Positions 29,463-38,708 of a stretch of DNA of 64,000 nucleotides are shown here, piece after piece; positions within the stretch are counted from its first letter, which is position 1, and every line of letters begins with the position of its first letter. The stretch comes from Microcoleus sp. FACHB-1515. Lineage in GTDB: Bacteria > Cyanobacteriota > Cyanobacteriia > Elainellales > Elainellaceae. Both the position numbers and the translations under genes were made by a program. Below the pieces are notes generated by a model. The model ran no database searches, had not been told where the DNA came from, and saw nothing but the letters and a program-made list of their open reading frames with translations. Where the stretch lies: the NCBI RefSeq assembly GCF_014696105.1, contig NZ_JACJPO010000038.1, forward strand, positions 62,001 through 126,000. The letters run 5' to 3'.

Positions 29463-30638
29463 ATGGCAACACTGCTCGAACAACTCCGCCAAATGACGAT
29501 CGTCGTCGCCGACACCGGAGACATCCAAGCGATCGAAAAATTCACCCCGCGCGACGCCACCACCAACCCCTCCCTGATCACCGCCGCCGCCCAAATGCCC
29601 GAATACCAGCAGATTGTTGACGACACCCTGCTGCAAGCCAAACAAGACGCCGGACAAGGAGCGACGCAAAAAGACATCGCGAATTTAGCCTTCGATCGCC
29701 TCGCGATCGCCTTCGGCAAAAAAATCCTCGAAATCATCCCCAAGCGCGTCTCGACGGAAGTCGATGCCCGCCTGTCCTACGACACCGAAGCCACGATCGC
29801 CAAAGCCCGCTACATCATCGAAGAATACAAAAAAGCAGGCGTCGATCGCGATCGCATCCTGATCAAAATCGCCTCAACTTGGGAAGGCATCAAAGCCGCC
29901 GAAGTCCTCGAAAAAGAAGGCATTCACTGCAACCTCACTTTGCTGTTTGGTTTGCATCAAGCGATCGCCTGCGCCGAAGCCGGAGTCACGTTAATCTCTC
30001 CGTTCGTTGGCCGCATCTTGGACTGGTACAAAAAAGAAACCGGGAAAGACTACACGGGCAGCGAAGATCCGGGCGTCCAATCCGTCACGACGATCTACAA
30101 CTACTACAAAAAATTCGGATACCGTACCGAAGTCATGGGAGCCAGCTTCCGCAACATCGGCGAAATCATCGAACTCGCCGGATGTGACCTGCTGACGATC
30201 TCACCCAAACTGCTCGGTGAATTGGATTCAACTGAAGGCGATCTCCCCCGCAAACTCGATCCCCAAGCCGCAGAATCGATGGAGATCGAAAAGATTTCCA
30301 TTGACAAGGAAACATTCGATCGAATGCACGCCGAAGACCGGATGGCAAAAGACAAACTCGACGAAGGCATCCAAGGCTTCTCCAAAGCGCTCGAAACGCT
30401 GGAAACTCTCTTGGCCGATCGCCTCTCCTTCCTCGAAGGCAAAGACAACAACCACGTGCAAAGCGACCTCTTCCAGGTCTACGACATGAACGGCGACGGC
30501 TACATCACCCGCGATGAATGGCTCGGAACCGATGCCGTATTCGACGCCCTCGACTCCGACCACGACGGCAAAGTTTCGCTCAAAGAAATGGAAGCCGGAC
30601 TCGGAGCGATTTTGCAAGTTGCCGCCAACGAATCATGA
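29463..30638 (+). CDS. tal: Transaldolase with C-terminal EF-hand pair
   Basis: A 391-residue protein: residues 1 to about 325 form a transaldolase barrel that transfers dihydroxyacetone units between sugar phosphates. The Schiff-base lysine is Lys135 in [16 protein letters not shown], and [13 protein letters not shown] marks the start. Two EF-hand loops follow, [12 protein letters not shown] and [12 protein letters not shown], both with intact calcium ligands. This domain pairing is known in cyanobacterial transaldolases. ATG 29463 is supported by GGAAAACC just upstream and by the family start. Its stop overlaps the next gene start (ATGA). Confidence 0.94.
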   Translation: MATLLEQLRQMTIVVADTGDIQAIEKFTPRDATTNPSLITAAAQMPEYQQIVDDTLLQAKQDAGQGATQKDIANLAFDRLAIAFGKKILEIIPKRVSTEVDARLSYDTEATIAKARYIIEEYKKAGVDRDRILIKIASTWEGIKAAEVLEKEGIHCNLTLLFGLHQAIACAEAGVTLISPFVGRILDWYKKETGKDYTGSEDPGVQSVTTIYNYYKKFGYRTEVMGASFRNIGEIIELAGCDLLTISPKLLGELDSTEGDLPRKLDPQAAESMEIEKISIDKETFDRMHAEDRMAKDKLDEGIQGFSKALETLETLLADRLSFLEGKDNNHVQSDLFQVYDMNGDGYITRDEWLGTDAVFDALDSDHDGKVSLKEMEAGLGAILQVAANES

Positions 30639-31273
30639 GCCTGAAAGTCTACTTCATCCGGCACGGCGAAACGACGTTCAGCCAAACCGGAGGCTACTGC
30701 GGCGAAATCGATCCCGATCTGACCGAAGCAGGCCACCAAATGGCTCAGGCATTTGCCGACGCCTACAAAAACATCCCTTGGGAAGCGATCTACGTCAGTC
30801 CAATGACGAGGACGATCGCCACTGCCAAACCGCTGTGTGACGCGATCGGGATGGAAATGCAGTTCCGCGACGGCCTCAAAGAAATTCGCTACGGCGAATG
30901 GGAAGGCCAAACGCCCGAATACGTCAAGGAACACTACCCCGAAGAGTACGTGCGCTGGCTGACGGAACCTGCCTGGAACCCTCCCACAGGCGGCGAAACC
31001 TCCGTCCAAATCGCCAGCCGCGCCATGCCCGTGATCGCGGAGATCGAGGAAAAGTACAAAGACGGCAATGTCTTGATCGTCTCGCACAAAGCCACGATCC
31101 GCATCGTTCTGTGCAGCCTGATGGGAATCGACATCGGACGCTATCGCGATCGCATCAACGCCCTCGCCGCCTCGATCAGCATCGTCAAATTTGCTGAACA
31201 TGGGCCATTACTCGAAGTGCTGGGCGATCGATCCCACTTGGGCGTCGAACTGCGTGAACTCCCCGGTACCTAA
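30635..31273 (+). CDS. Histidine phosphatase / phosphoglycerate mutase family protein
   Basis: A 212-residue branch-1 histidine phosphatase. The catalytic RHGE motif is at residues 9-12 ([14 protein letters not shown]), with the second arginine in [13 protein letters not shown] and the second His in VSHKATIRI. The acid/base Glu region [10 protein letters not shown] is present. It could be a phosphoglycerate mutase-like or sugar-phosphate phosphatase; the motif set does not decide. ATG 30635 overlaps the transaldolase stop by 4 bp, so the two genes form an operon and the protein probably acts on sugar phosphates. Confidence 0.88.
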   Translation: MSLKVYFIRHGETTFSQTGGYCGEIDPDLTEAGHQMAQAFADAYKNIPWEAIYVSPMTRTIATAKPLCDAIGMEMQFRDGLKEIRYGEWEGQTPEYVKEHYPEEYVRWLTEPAWNPPTGGETSVQIASRAMPVIAEIEEKYKDGNVLIVSHKATIRIVLCSLMGIDIGRYRDRINALAASISIVKFAEHGPLLEVLGDRSHLGVELRELPGT

Positions 31274-31279
31274 ACAAAA

Positions 31280-31308
31280 AAGGGGAGCAGAAATCTTCTG
31301 TTCCCCTT
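31280..31308 (+). terminator. Terminator after the transaldolase operon
   Basis: A 13-bp stem with one mismatch pairs 31280-31292 with 31296-31308 (AAGGGGAGCAGAA against TTCTGTTCCCCTT), with only 3 nt in the loop. It lies 6 bp after the phosphatase stop. Confidence 0.75.
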
Positions 31309-31350
31309 AACTAAACTGAATTTCGATGATTACAGTTGGCGATCGTGGCG

Positions 31351-31366
31351 TCCCGGAACGGTATCG
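31351..31366 (-). repeat. 16-bp dispersed repeat, copy 4
   Basis: The minus strand reads CGATACCGTTCCGGGA exactly, followed by CGCCACGATCGCC, again a HIP1-like end. It lies in the spacer between the convergent phosphatase and response-regulator genes. Confidence 0.7.
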
Positions 31367-31545
31367 CTCCTTCTGAAAATTCATTACAGCGCATCGTATG
31401 AATCGTGAGGATCTGAGCGATCGAGGCACTGCACGGTTAAGCGCTGACAGCTTGCTTGTGACAAATAGCGGCTCAAAATGGCCGATCTCCTGTTTCCCAA
31501 AGCGGCATCCTCTGCATCTTGCAGTAGCGATCGCCGATGAAATTG

Positions 31546-34248
31546 CTATCCGCCCAATGCCTGCCGGATGCGCTGCATAATTACCGAGGGACGAAATGGC
31601 ATCAGCACATAGTCAAACGCACCAATCGACTTGACTGATTCAGCTAGATCCGGGCGATTCAGCAGGGCGATTGCCGAGGTTTGCTTGAGCAGTTTGGCTC
31701 CAAGCCGCTTCAGCACATTCACGCAGTCGCCATCCGCAAGCTGTTCAGCCAGCAGCAGAATTCGCGCTTTCACTTGGGGCGATCGACCTTTAAGCTGATC
31801 CGCCGCAGTTTTGCCGCTTTGCAGCCAGCGCGTTTGATAGCCCCGTGTTTCCAAAGCTTGCAGCAAGGCGCGAGTCGTGTCGTCATCGGGCGCAACCAGC
31901 AGGACATCCACCCAATTTTCACTGACAGGGGACGGATGCCGCTCGACCGAAAGCACCCGATCGCGTCCGGCCAGCTTCGCGCGATACAGTGCGGCATCCG
32001 CCGTGCGATAAAGCATTTGCAGGCTCGTGCCGTCTGTGGGATATTGGGCGATGCCTGCACTGAACGTGACAAACAGCAATTCACCGCTCAGCGTTTCGAG
32101 CGAGAGCGATCGCCACTCTTCCAAAATTTCTGCCAGTCGCTCATGTCCAGCAGCACGCTCGATTCCATACATGCCGACGACAAATTCTTCACCGCCCCAC
32201 CGCGCCACGACATCGCCCGATCGCACCTTCTGCTTGAGAAACTGAGCAAACTGCCGCAAAACGCGATCGCCCTGCAAGTGGCCGTACTTGTCGTTCACCT
32301 GCTTGAAGTGGTCAAGATCAAGCACCGCGAGACACAACGGCTGCTGCGACTGCGGAGCAAGCTGAAGCAGTTGGTTAAACGCCTGCGTCGCCTGCTGGCG
32401 ATTGGCGATGCCCGTCAGCACATCGATTTCGGCCTGCGTCCGCAAGAGCCGACTGCGCTTGAGGCGGTTGAGGACGCGGAGCGAAATTTCGGCAGGATCG
32501 ATCGGCTCAAACAAACAGTCGTCTGCACCCGCTGTAAACACTTGCCGCACCATTGCTGCATCGTTTGTGGCGACGAGAAACACGATCGGCAGCCAGTTCC
32601 ACTGCGAATCTTGCCGCACCGACTGACAAAGTTCAACGCCGCTCACAATGGGTAAAGCCGCATCGAGAATGAGCAAATCCGGCTGAATCGCCTTCAACTG
32701 CTCCCAAAACTGCGTGGCATCTGCGAGGGCGGCCAGTTGCAGCCCGTGCGGTTCCAAGATTGTTTTTAGTCGGGCAAGTTGCTTAGCATCCGCATTAACG
32801 GCAAGAATCGTGGCGATCGGATGCGGCTCAGGCTGAAGCAAATCCATGACCGCCCGCAACACTTGAGCAGGCGGCATCGGCTTTTGCAGAAATAATTTGC
32901 CGCCAAGCTGCACTGCCGCCACGCGATCGATCGATCGATCCTGGGCGGAAAAAATCACCAGGACGGTTTCCATTGCCCGCACTGCATCCAACAGCGTCGC
33001 AAACTGTTCGGCGTTCGATCGCGCCACGATCGGATCGAGCAGGACGACAGCCGGATTCTGCCGCAAATGCGTTTGCGCCATTGCTAAATCGGTGGCAACA
33101 AGCGCGCGAATTTTCCAAATTGCCGCTTCCGTGACCAAGCTTTGCGCCAGCTCCGCCTCAAAATCCACAATCAACAGGAGGGGCTGATCGGTCGATTCTT
33201 CGGGCACAGTGGGCGATCGCTGGCCGCTGAGTTCTTGACTTAAAGCGGTCACAAGCTGTGCGGCGCGGTCTGCCCAACGCCACTGCTGCACCAAATCGTG
33301 CAGTTCCGATTCCAGCAGCACTTCAAGCTGATGGGCAAGCCGCGATCCTTCCTCAAAGCCGAACGTGCCCAGCGATCCGGCCAGCTTGTGCGCGGTTTGA
33401 CTCGCTTTTTGCCGCTGCGCTTCATCCATGCTGCTCGATCGCAACTGCGCGATCGCCTGCTCCAAAAATCGGACACGCTCGAAACTAACGCTTTTGGTGC
33501 GCTGCCAAATTTCAGCAACGGCAACGTCAAGCGTTGGGGCGGGAGCGATCGCAGGTTCCGTCCGCGCCACAGGTTCATCAGCATGGAGGCGATAGCCTTG
33601 TCCGTAGATCGTTTCGATCAAATCGGGAACGCCAGCGGCTTTCAGTTCACGGCGAATATTCTTGATGTGCGATTTGACCGTATCTTCATCCGGCGGATCT
33701 TCGCCCACCGACCAAAGCTGATCGACAATTTCGCGACGGCTAAATACGCGCTGCGGCTGCCGCATAAACAGTTCCAGCAGCAAATATTCCTTGCGGCTAA
33801 ACTGAAGCAGCGATCCGGCATAGCGCACTTCGCGCGTATTGGGATCAAGCCGCAAGTCGCCACAAACCAGCACGGGTGAAACGGACGTGCTGCCCCGTCG
33901 CAACAGGGCGCGAATTCGGGCGGCGAGTTCTTCCACGTTAAACGGCTTGACGACGTAATCATCTGCGCCGCTGTCCAGCCCCATCAGCTTGTCGGTCGTC
34001 GTATCGCGAGCGGTCAGCAGCATCACCAGCACTTGGCTTTTGCGCTGCCGCAGTCGCCGACAAAAGCTGATTCCGTCGATTTTGGGCAGCATCAAATCCA
34101 GCAGCACCAGGTCATACGGATAGCTTTCGACTAGTTCCCAGCCTGCTTCGCCGTCTGTTGCCACATCAACGACATAGTTTTGTTCCACCAAAACGGCGGT
34201 TAAAACCTCAATAATGCTCTGATCATCTTCAACGAGCAGAATCCGCAT
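31546..34248 (-). CDS. Multi-domain response regulator: REC, winged-helix, Hpt, REC, REC, GGDEF, REC-like
   Basis: A 900-residue signalling protein. An OmpR-type start has a receiver (1-115, LVEDDQSIIEV, acceptor Asp in DLVLLDLMLPK) and a winged helix (about 130-222, ending IETIYGQGYRL). A histidine-phosphotransfer domain follows (about 240-335, QTAHKLAGSLGTFG). Two more receivers come next (about 355-470 and 490-605, the second with LLILDAALPIVSG). A diguanylate cyclase domain has RWGGEEFVVGMYG, so c-di-GMP synthesis is likely. A degenerate receiver-like domain ends the protein. It thus couples DNA binding and second-messenger output in one chain. No kinase gene is adjacent; the partner is unknown. 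Confidence 0.9.
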   Translation of the reverse strand: MRILLVEDDQSIIEVLTAVLVEQNYVVDVATDGEAGWELVESYPYDLVLLDLMLPKIDGISFCRRLRQRKSQVLVMLLTARDTTTDKLMGLDSGADDYVVKPFNVEELAARIRALLRRGSTSVSPVLVCGDLRLDPNTREVRYAGSLLQFSRKEYLLLELFMRQPQRVFSRREIVDQLWSVGEDPPDEDTVKSHIKNIRRELKAAGVPDLIETIYGQGYRLHADEPVARTEPAIAPAPTLDVAVAEIWQRTKSVSFERVRFLEQAIAQLRSSSMDEAQRQKASQTAHKLAGSLGTFGFEEGSRLAHQLEVLLESELHDLVQQWRWADRAAQLVTALSQELSGQRSPTVPEESTDQPLLLIVDFEAELAQSLVTEAAIWKIRALVATDLAMAQTHLRQNPAVVLLDPIVARSNAEQFATLLDAVRAMETVLVIFSAQDRSIDRVAAVQLGGKLFLQKPMPPAQVLRAVMDLLQPEPHPIATILAVNADAKQLARLKTILEPHGLQLAALADATQFWEQLKAIQPDLLILDAALPIVSGVELCQSVRQDSQWNWLPIVFLVATNDAAMVRQVFTAGADDCLFEPIDPAEISLRVLNRLKRSRLLRTQAEIDVLTGIANRQQATQAFNQLLQLAPQSQQPLCLAVLDLDHFKQVNDKYGHLQGDRVLRQFAQFLKQKVRSGDVVARWGGEEFVVGMYGIERAAGHERLAEILEEWRSLSLETLSGELLFVTFSAGIAQYPTDGTSLQMLYRTADAALYRAKLAGRDRVLSVERHPSPVSENWVDVLLVAPDDDTTRALLQALETRGYQTRWLQSGKTAADQLKGRSPQVKARILLLAEQLADGDCVNVLKRLGAKLLKQTSAIALLNRPDLAESVKSIGAFDYVLMPFRPSVIMQRIRQALGG

Positions 34249-34448
34249 ACCCTAATTAGAAAGTGCGATCGACATTTCAAGAAATCCAGGACAACAGTTC
34301 GATCGCGCTCAAGCGGTTGTGCATTTTGTTACGAACAAAGAAAAATACTTCGGCCTGATAGTATTCATGCGCCCGTCTCAGGTTGCTGACACTGTCACAA
34401 CAATAGTCCTACCCCACAACAACAGCCCTGTCACTGTGACGGCACAGG

Positions 34449-34594
34449 CTAGGCTGTGTATTAAAACCCTATGATCCTCCCCAACCCTCCTTACCAAGGA
34501 GGGAGTCATCCTCAAAGTCCCCCTTGTTAAAGGGGATTTAGGGGGATCAACAACGGCCATGCGATTCACCAGAAGCTCTTAAAACACACCCTAG
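34449..34594. repeat. MITE-like repeat, copy 2
   Basis: About 146 bp bounded by CTAGGCTGTGTATTAAAAC and the inverted TTAAAACACACCCTAG. The inside holds GATCCTCCCCAACCC, AAGGAGGGA and TCAAAGTCCCCCTTGTTAAAGGGGATTTAGGGGGATC-type palindromes. It has no coding capacity. Confidence 0.7.
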
Positions 34595-34891
34595 CAGCCA
34601 GCACAGGCAAGAACTGCACAATGCGGCAAGCGCAAAGCCTTACGCAGCTAGTTTACTCAATTCCGCCTGGGTCGTTTCAGCTTCACCGATTCTTGATTTC
34701 GATTTAAAGTTGCTGCAATGCTGAAATTTTCTTGCTCCTCATCTATTACAAGCGGGGCGGGACGAAGCGAACTGTATCTGCCAATACAATTTGTGATGTG
34801 CGGAATTAATTCGATCGCCTGCGAACTGTCTCCCCAGGTTTTGCACTTTTGCTCGCTACATTAAAACATAGTTCAAGAGTGACACGGCTGC

Positions 34892-34920
34892 TCCCGCTCC
34901 AAAGGTTCCCAGGAGCGGGA
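34892..34920 (+). repeat. Stable hairpin in a long non-coding stretch
   Basis: TCCCGCTCC (34892-34900) pairs perfectly with GGAGCGGGA (34912-34920) around an 11-nt loop. AGCTTACTTCTCTT follows, so it may terminate a short transcript of either strand. Confidence 0.45.
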
Positions 34921-35119
34921 AGCTTACTTCTCTTAGCGGTCTTGTTTCAAAGCCGTCATGTTCCGGCTACACAAGACAGCCCTCGAACCTCATTTTTCTT
35001 GATTTCATCTGGCCCATCACCGCTGCACGCAGCGCGATCGCGGTATGCTAACGCCACTCATCAGCAGTCAGTTCGTTACCCCGTTTAAGTTTTGGCATGA
35101 AGGCCGCATTCAAACCGGA

Positions 35120-35308
35120 ATGCAGTTTCGCAACGAACTGTTTCAGTCAGTGGCCGAGTTCGCCTTAATTCAGCGACAGAAAGCCTTTGAACTGGCTTGG
35201 CAACTGGCGCAGCAGCACGACGACGAGGCGATCGTGATGACGGCCAGCGCCACCCACTACTGCGTCTGGATGAAAATTCGCAGCCGCGATCGCTGTTTGG
35301 CCTGCTAG
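35120..35308 (+). CDS. Small conserved cyanobacterial hypothetical protein
   Basis: A 62-residue protein starting MQFRNELFQSVAEFALIQRQKAFELAWQL and ending in a beta-rich segment (VMTASATHYCVWMKIRSRDRCLAC). I recall similar small cyanobacterial proteins of this pattern, with an N-terminal helix then ITCS.T.Y.VW-type strands, but no function is known. The frame is open upstream to ATG 35045. It is convergent with the TPR gene, 5 bp apart. Confidence 0.5.
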   Translation: MQFRNELFQSVAEFALIQRQKAFELAWQLAQQHDDEAIVMTASATHYCVWMKIRSRDRCLAC

Positions 35309-35313
35309 CTTGC

Positions 35314-36024
35314 TCAGGGTGCAGCCGCCTGAATTGCCTCGATGAATTCGAGCGTTTGCTCATAGGCCGATCGATCGCCTTGTGCCTCAAACAAACGAGC
35401 CGCCGTTTGCAGATCGCTCAGTGCCAAATCGCGATCGCCCTGCTCGTTTAACAAGAGGCCGCGACTGCCGTAAGCCTCGGCAACTGAATTGTCGATCGCA
35501 ATCACCTGAGAAAAATCTGCGATCGCAGCTTCGGCATTGCCCTGAAGCTGAAACACCATTGCACGATTGTAGTAAGAGTCGATCGTCGTCGGGTCGATGG
35601 CGATCGCTCGGTTAAAATCGGTCAGTGCCGCTTCAAAGTGTCCCTGCTGGGCGGCAACCGTTCCGCGCTTTTCGTAAGCGTCGGCGTGCTGCGGATCAAT
35701 TTGCAAAGCGTCATTCAAGTCTTGCTCGGCGGCAGCAAAGTTGCCCATCATCGCGTAAGCGATGCCGCGATTGCAGTACGCTTCGATCGCGTTCGGATTC
35801 CGTTCCAGTGCTGCGGTGAAATCTTCGATCGCCCCGACAGTATCGCCGCTTTGGATGCGATCGACGCCGCGCTGAAAGAAATCTTCTGCCGTTGACAGCA
35901 CATCTTGCGGATGGTAGGCCGTCATGCCCTGTTCCGTGACGACCGGACGACTCGACAGCGCAGGCGGAGTCAGGCTACCGATGAGCGCGATCGCCGCCAC
36001 TACCGTTGCAAAATTTTGTCTCAT
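35314..36024 (-). CDS. Exported TPR-repeat protein
   Basis: A 236-residue protein with a signal peptide (MRQNFATVVAAIALIGSLTPPALS) and about five tetratricopeptide repeats from residue 45 to the end; examples are AIEAYCNRGIAYAMMGNFAAAEQDL, ADAYEKRGTVAAQQGHFEAALTDF and TIDSYYNRAMVFQLQGNAEAAIADF. It likely scaffolds protein interactions in the periplasm or thylakoid lumen; the partner is unknown. ATG 36024 is chosen because it places the signal peptide at the start. Confidence 0.85.
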   Translation of the reverse strand: MRQNFATVVAAIALIGSLTPPALSSRPVVTEQGMTAYHPQDVLSTAEDFFQRGVDRIQSGDTVGAIEDFTAALERNPNAIEAYCNRGIAYAMMGNFAAAEQDLNDALQIDPQHADAYEKRGTVAAQQGHFEAALTDFNRAIAIDPTTIDSYYNRAMVFQLQGNAEAAIADFSQVIAIDNSVAEAYGSRGLLLNEQGDRDLALSDLQTAARLFEAQGDRSAYEQTLEFIEAIQAAAP

Positions 36025-36131
36025 GCAGTTTTCTCCGCCGCAAAGTGAATCAAAGCCTGTGCCTTTATTCAACCGTAAGCTTCGGCAAAATCCGCTCTAC
36101 CCAAAGTACAGCCTGCGAGAAGTTGCGGATG

Positions 36132-36926
36132 TTATTCAAGAACTTCGATCGCATCTCCAAGCGCGATCGTTCCTTCACTGTCGGGCACGAGATTTTGGCC
36201 GAAGAGAATTTTGCCTTTTCGCAGTCGATAGCTTCCCAGCGTGGCGAGCGGTTCCTGACCGCGATCGCCCGTTGCCTGATCGACAGTGGTAATGACACAG
36301 CGAGAGCAAAGCTTCACCAGATGAAATCCGATCGAACCGATGCGAATTTTGCGCCAGCCATCTTCCGCAAACGGTTCACAGCCGGACACGACAAAATTCG
36401 GTCGAAAGCGATTCATTGGCAGTGGCGTTGCCAGGCGGCTGTTCAAATCTGCCAGCGACGCTTCCGAAATCAGCAGGTAGGGAAAGCCATCCGCAAAGCT
36501 GACGCGATCGCGTTCGTCTACCGCATAGTTGCGATCGACAGGCCGGACGGCATCATCGGGCATGTAGACCAACTGACACGGGCGATCGAGAAATTTCGAC
36601 AGCCAACCGTTGACCACATCATCAGCGGGAATTGCCGAACAGCGATCGCCCCAAACTTCCACTTTCACAGGTGAATTTTCGGTTGGCACAACGGCGATCG
36701 ATTCCATTCCTGCTGCTGAAAGATGCAGTTTTCCCGCCTCGATCTGCGTTTGAATCAGCGCCATGCGCGGAAACTGCCGCTGCGTCATAAACTTTCCCCG
36801 CAAATCGGTGATCATCCAGCGGCGATCGAACTCTAGTCCCCGCAGTTGCGCCTGAGCCGATCGCAAGGCAATCCCCGCCGCCGACTTCACCGGATAAATA
36901 TTTAATTGAGTCAAAGTCAAAGTCAT
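36132..36926 (-). CDS. MOSC domain-containing protein (YcbX-like)
   Basis: A 264-residue protein with an N-terminal MOSC beta-barrel domain (LNIYPVKSAAGIALRSAQAQLRGLEFDRRWMITD) and a C-terminal MOSC domain containing the conserved Cys in LVKLCSRCVITTVDQATG and the end GKILFGQNLVPDSEG. Such proteins bind molybdenum cofactor and reduce N-hydroxylated compounds. The ferredoxin domain of E. coli YcbX is absent. ATG 36926 is chosen. The gene follows the ABC permease by only 7 bp, so they are probably co-transcribed, although the functions look unrelated. moaA lies 8 kb away. Confidence 0.88.
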   Translation of the reverse strand: MTLTLTQLNIYPVKSAAGIALRSAQAQLRGLEFDRRWMITDLRGKFMTQRQFPRMALIQTQIEAGKLHLSAAGMESIAVVPTENSPVKVEVWGDRCSAIPADDVVNGWLSKFLDRPCQLVYMPDDAVRPVDRNYAVDERDRVSFADGFPYLLISEASLADLNSRLATPLPMNRFRPNFVVSGCEPFAEDGWRKIRIGSIGFHLVKLCSRCVITTVDQATGDRGQEPLATLGSYRLRKGKILFGQNLVPDSEGTIALGDAIEVLE

Positions 36927-36933
36927 CGCTCTC

Positions 36934-37731
36934 CTAATTTTTGATTCCCGTCGCCGCAATCCCGCGAATAAACTGTCGCTGTCCAACCAGAAAGAGCAGC
37001 ACAACCGGAACGGTCGCAATCACCACAGCCGCCATCAGCAGCGACCAATCATTTGTGAATTGCTCTTGAAATTCGGCCAGCACAAGCTGAACGGTTCGCA
37101 GTTGGGGGCGGGTGGTGAAAACTAGCGGTTTGAACAAATCATTCCATTCGCCAATGAACGTAAACAGAAACAGCGTCACCAGAGCCGGACGCGCTAGGGG
37201 CAGCATAATTTGCCACAGCGTTTGCAGTCGCGTTGCCCCGTCGAGCGTGGCGGCTTCTTCCAGTTCGATCGGAATCGTCAGGAAAAACTGTCGCATCAGA
37301 AAAATTCCGAATCCACTCGCCGCTGTCGGCAAAATCAACGCGCCATACGTGTTGATCAAATGTCCCCACTTCAGCACGAGAAAGACGGGGATGACGAGAA
37401 ACTGAAACGGAATTACCAAAGTTGCCAGCACGATCAGCAGGATCGATCGCCGTCCCCGAAACTGAAACCGCGCCAAGGCATAGCCCGCCAAAGCAGACGT
37501 GACAATCTGCAACGCCGTCACCGCTAAGGCAACCAAGGCAGAATTGGCAAAGGCCAGCAGAAAATTTCCCTGCGACCAAGCAGCCTCGTAATTCACGATC
37601 GACCATCGCCCAGTTTCGCCCAGTGCGATCGATCCCGGTGGCGCGAAAGAAGCCAGCAGCACGATCCCCAAAGGGAGGAGGACGATCGCCGCGCCAAGCA
37701 GCAGTAAAAGTGAAGTAATCCAGCGAAACAT
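36934..37731 (-). CDS. Carbohydrate-type ABC transporter permease (MalG-like)
   Basis: A 265-residue inner-membrane permease with six helices and the EAA loop EEAATLDGATRLQTLWQIMLPLARPAL, which docks the ATPase. It belongs to the MalG/UgpE group of sugar importers. The second permease, binding protein and ATPase genes are not in this window, so it is orphaned here; cyanobacteria often scatter such genes. The MOSC gene follows after 7 bp. The substrate is unknown. Confidence 0.88.
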   Translation of the reverse strand: MFRWITSLLLLLGAAIVLLPLGIVLLASFAPPGSIALGETGRWSIVNYEAAWSQGNFLLAFANSALVALAVTALQIVTSALAGYALARFQFRGRRSILLIVLATLVIPFQFLVIPVFLVLKWGHLINTYGALILPTAASGFGIFLMRQFFLTIPIELEEAATLDGATRLQTLWQIMLPLARPALVTLFLFTFIGEWNDLFKPLVFTTRPQLRTVQLVLAEFQEQFTNDWSLLMAAVVIATVPVVLLFLVGQRQFIRGIAATGIKN

Positions 37732-37953
37732 AGAGGAAATGCGATCGTAAAGATTGATGATAGAAGGGAACTGCTGACAGACTGATAATCGAACTAATGA
37801 CTTCTCCTCCGCAAGAAGTAATTTTGCTTATTCTACCTGCGGAGTTCTTGTAAATTTAGGGGTGCAAACAGTAGGGTGGAGGTTAGTCGCGTGTTAGCGT
37901 AGAGCTTCCCAAAACCTGCAACGGCTGCGTTCTGATTAGGAGACAACTGACTT

Positions 37954-38649
37954 ATGCCCCAGCTTGAGGCAATTGCCGATCTCGATTTTCAAAGTGAAGA
38001 ATATAAAGACGCCTACAGCCGCATCAATGCGATCGTAATTGAAGGCGAGCAAGAAGCTTTTGCAAACTATCAGCGGCTCGCCGAAATGCTGCCCGACGCG
38101 CAAGCCGACTTGCTGAACTTGGCGAAGATGGAAAACCGCCACAAAAAAGGCTTTCAAGCTTGCGGACGCAACCTCAGCGTCGAGCCAGACATGGAGTTTG
38201 CTCGCGAGTTTTTTGCCGATCTGCACGGCAATTTCCAAAAAGCGGCAGCAGAAGGCAAACTCGTCACCTGCTTGCTGATTCAATCGCTCATCATTGAGTG
38301 CTTTGCAATTTCGGCCTACAACATCTACATTCCCGTTGCGGACGACTTCGCCCGCAAAATCACTGAGGGCGTGGTGAAAGATGAATATCTTCACCTCAAT
38401 TTCGGCGAAGAATGGCTGAAGGCCAACTACGAAACAGCGAAAGCGGAACTCGAAGATGCCAATCGCCAAAACCTGCCCTTGGTCTGGCGGATGCTCAATC
38501 AGGTCGAGCAAGATGCAGCCGTCCTCGGCATGGAAAAAGAAGCCTTGGTGGAAGACTTCATGATCAGCTACGGGGAAGCCCTGAGCAACATCGGCTTCAC
38601 AACTCGCGACATTATGCGGATGTCAGCTTACGGATTGGCTGCCGCATAG
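37954..38649 (+). CDS. ado: Aldehyde-deformylating oxygenase (alkane biosynthesis)
   Basis: A 231-residue ferritin-like di-iron enzyme that converts fatty aldehydes to alkanes plus formate. The metal ligands are visible in the pattern Glu-x-x-His: MENRHKKGF and [13 protein letters not shown], plus Glu in [13 protein letters not shown] and [14 protein letters not shown]. Length and sequence match cyanobacterial ADO closely. Acyl-ACP reductase, which supplies the aldehyde and normally sits right next to ado, is absent: the next gene is an unrelated convergent transporter. A strong terminator closes the transcript. Confidence 0.95.
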   Translation: MPQLEAIADLDFQSEEYKDAYSRINAIVIEGEQEAFANYQRLAEMLPDAQADLLNLAKMENRHKKGFQACGRNLSVEPDMEFAREFFADLHGNFQKAAAEGKLVTCLLIQSLIIECFAISAYNIYIPVADDFARKITEGVVKDEYLHLNFGEEWLKANYETAKAELEDANRQNLPLVWRMLNQVEQDAAVLGMEKEALVEDFMISYGEALSNIGFTTRDIMRMSAYGLAAA

Positions 38650-38676
38650 CACGATCGCTCAATTCACGATCGATTC

Positions 38677-38708
38677 GGGGACGTACACACATACGTCCCC
38701 CGTTTTTT
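38677..38708 (+). terminator. Terminator of ado
   Basis: A 9-bp perfect stem (GGGGACGTA at 38677-38685, TACGTCCCC at 38692-38700) is followed by CGTTTTTTTA, a textbook rho-independent terminator. Confidence 0.9.

Larger units (their letters stand above)
34249..35119. other. Long intergenic region with a MITE-like repeat and a hairpin
   Basis: This 870-bp stretch has no convincing gene. It contains repeat copy 2 (34449-34594), a strong hairpin (34892-34920) and otherwise unremarkable sequence. Short open frames of 60-80 codons exist but have Ser/Arg-rich, non-protein-like translations. A small RNA near the hairpin is possible. Confidence 0.5.

Noticed and set aside
31681-32655. 324-codon open frame on the plus strand
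   Set aside because: It is antisense to the GGDEF and receiver part of the response regulator; the minus-strand domains are unmistakable.
34849-35088. 79-codon open frame in the long spacer
   Set aside because: Ser/Arg/Pro-rich translation without any motif, overlapping the 34892-34920 hairpin. No ribosome site was seen.
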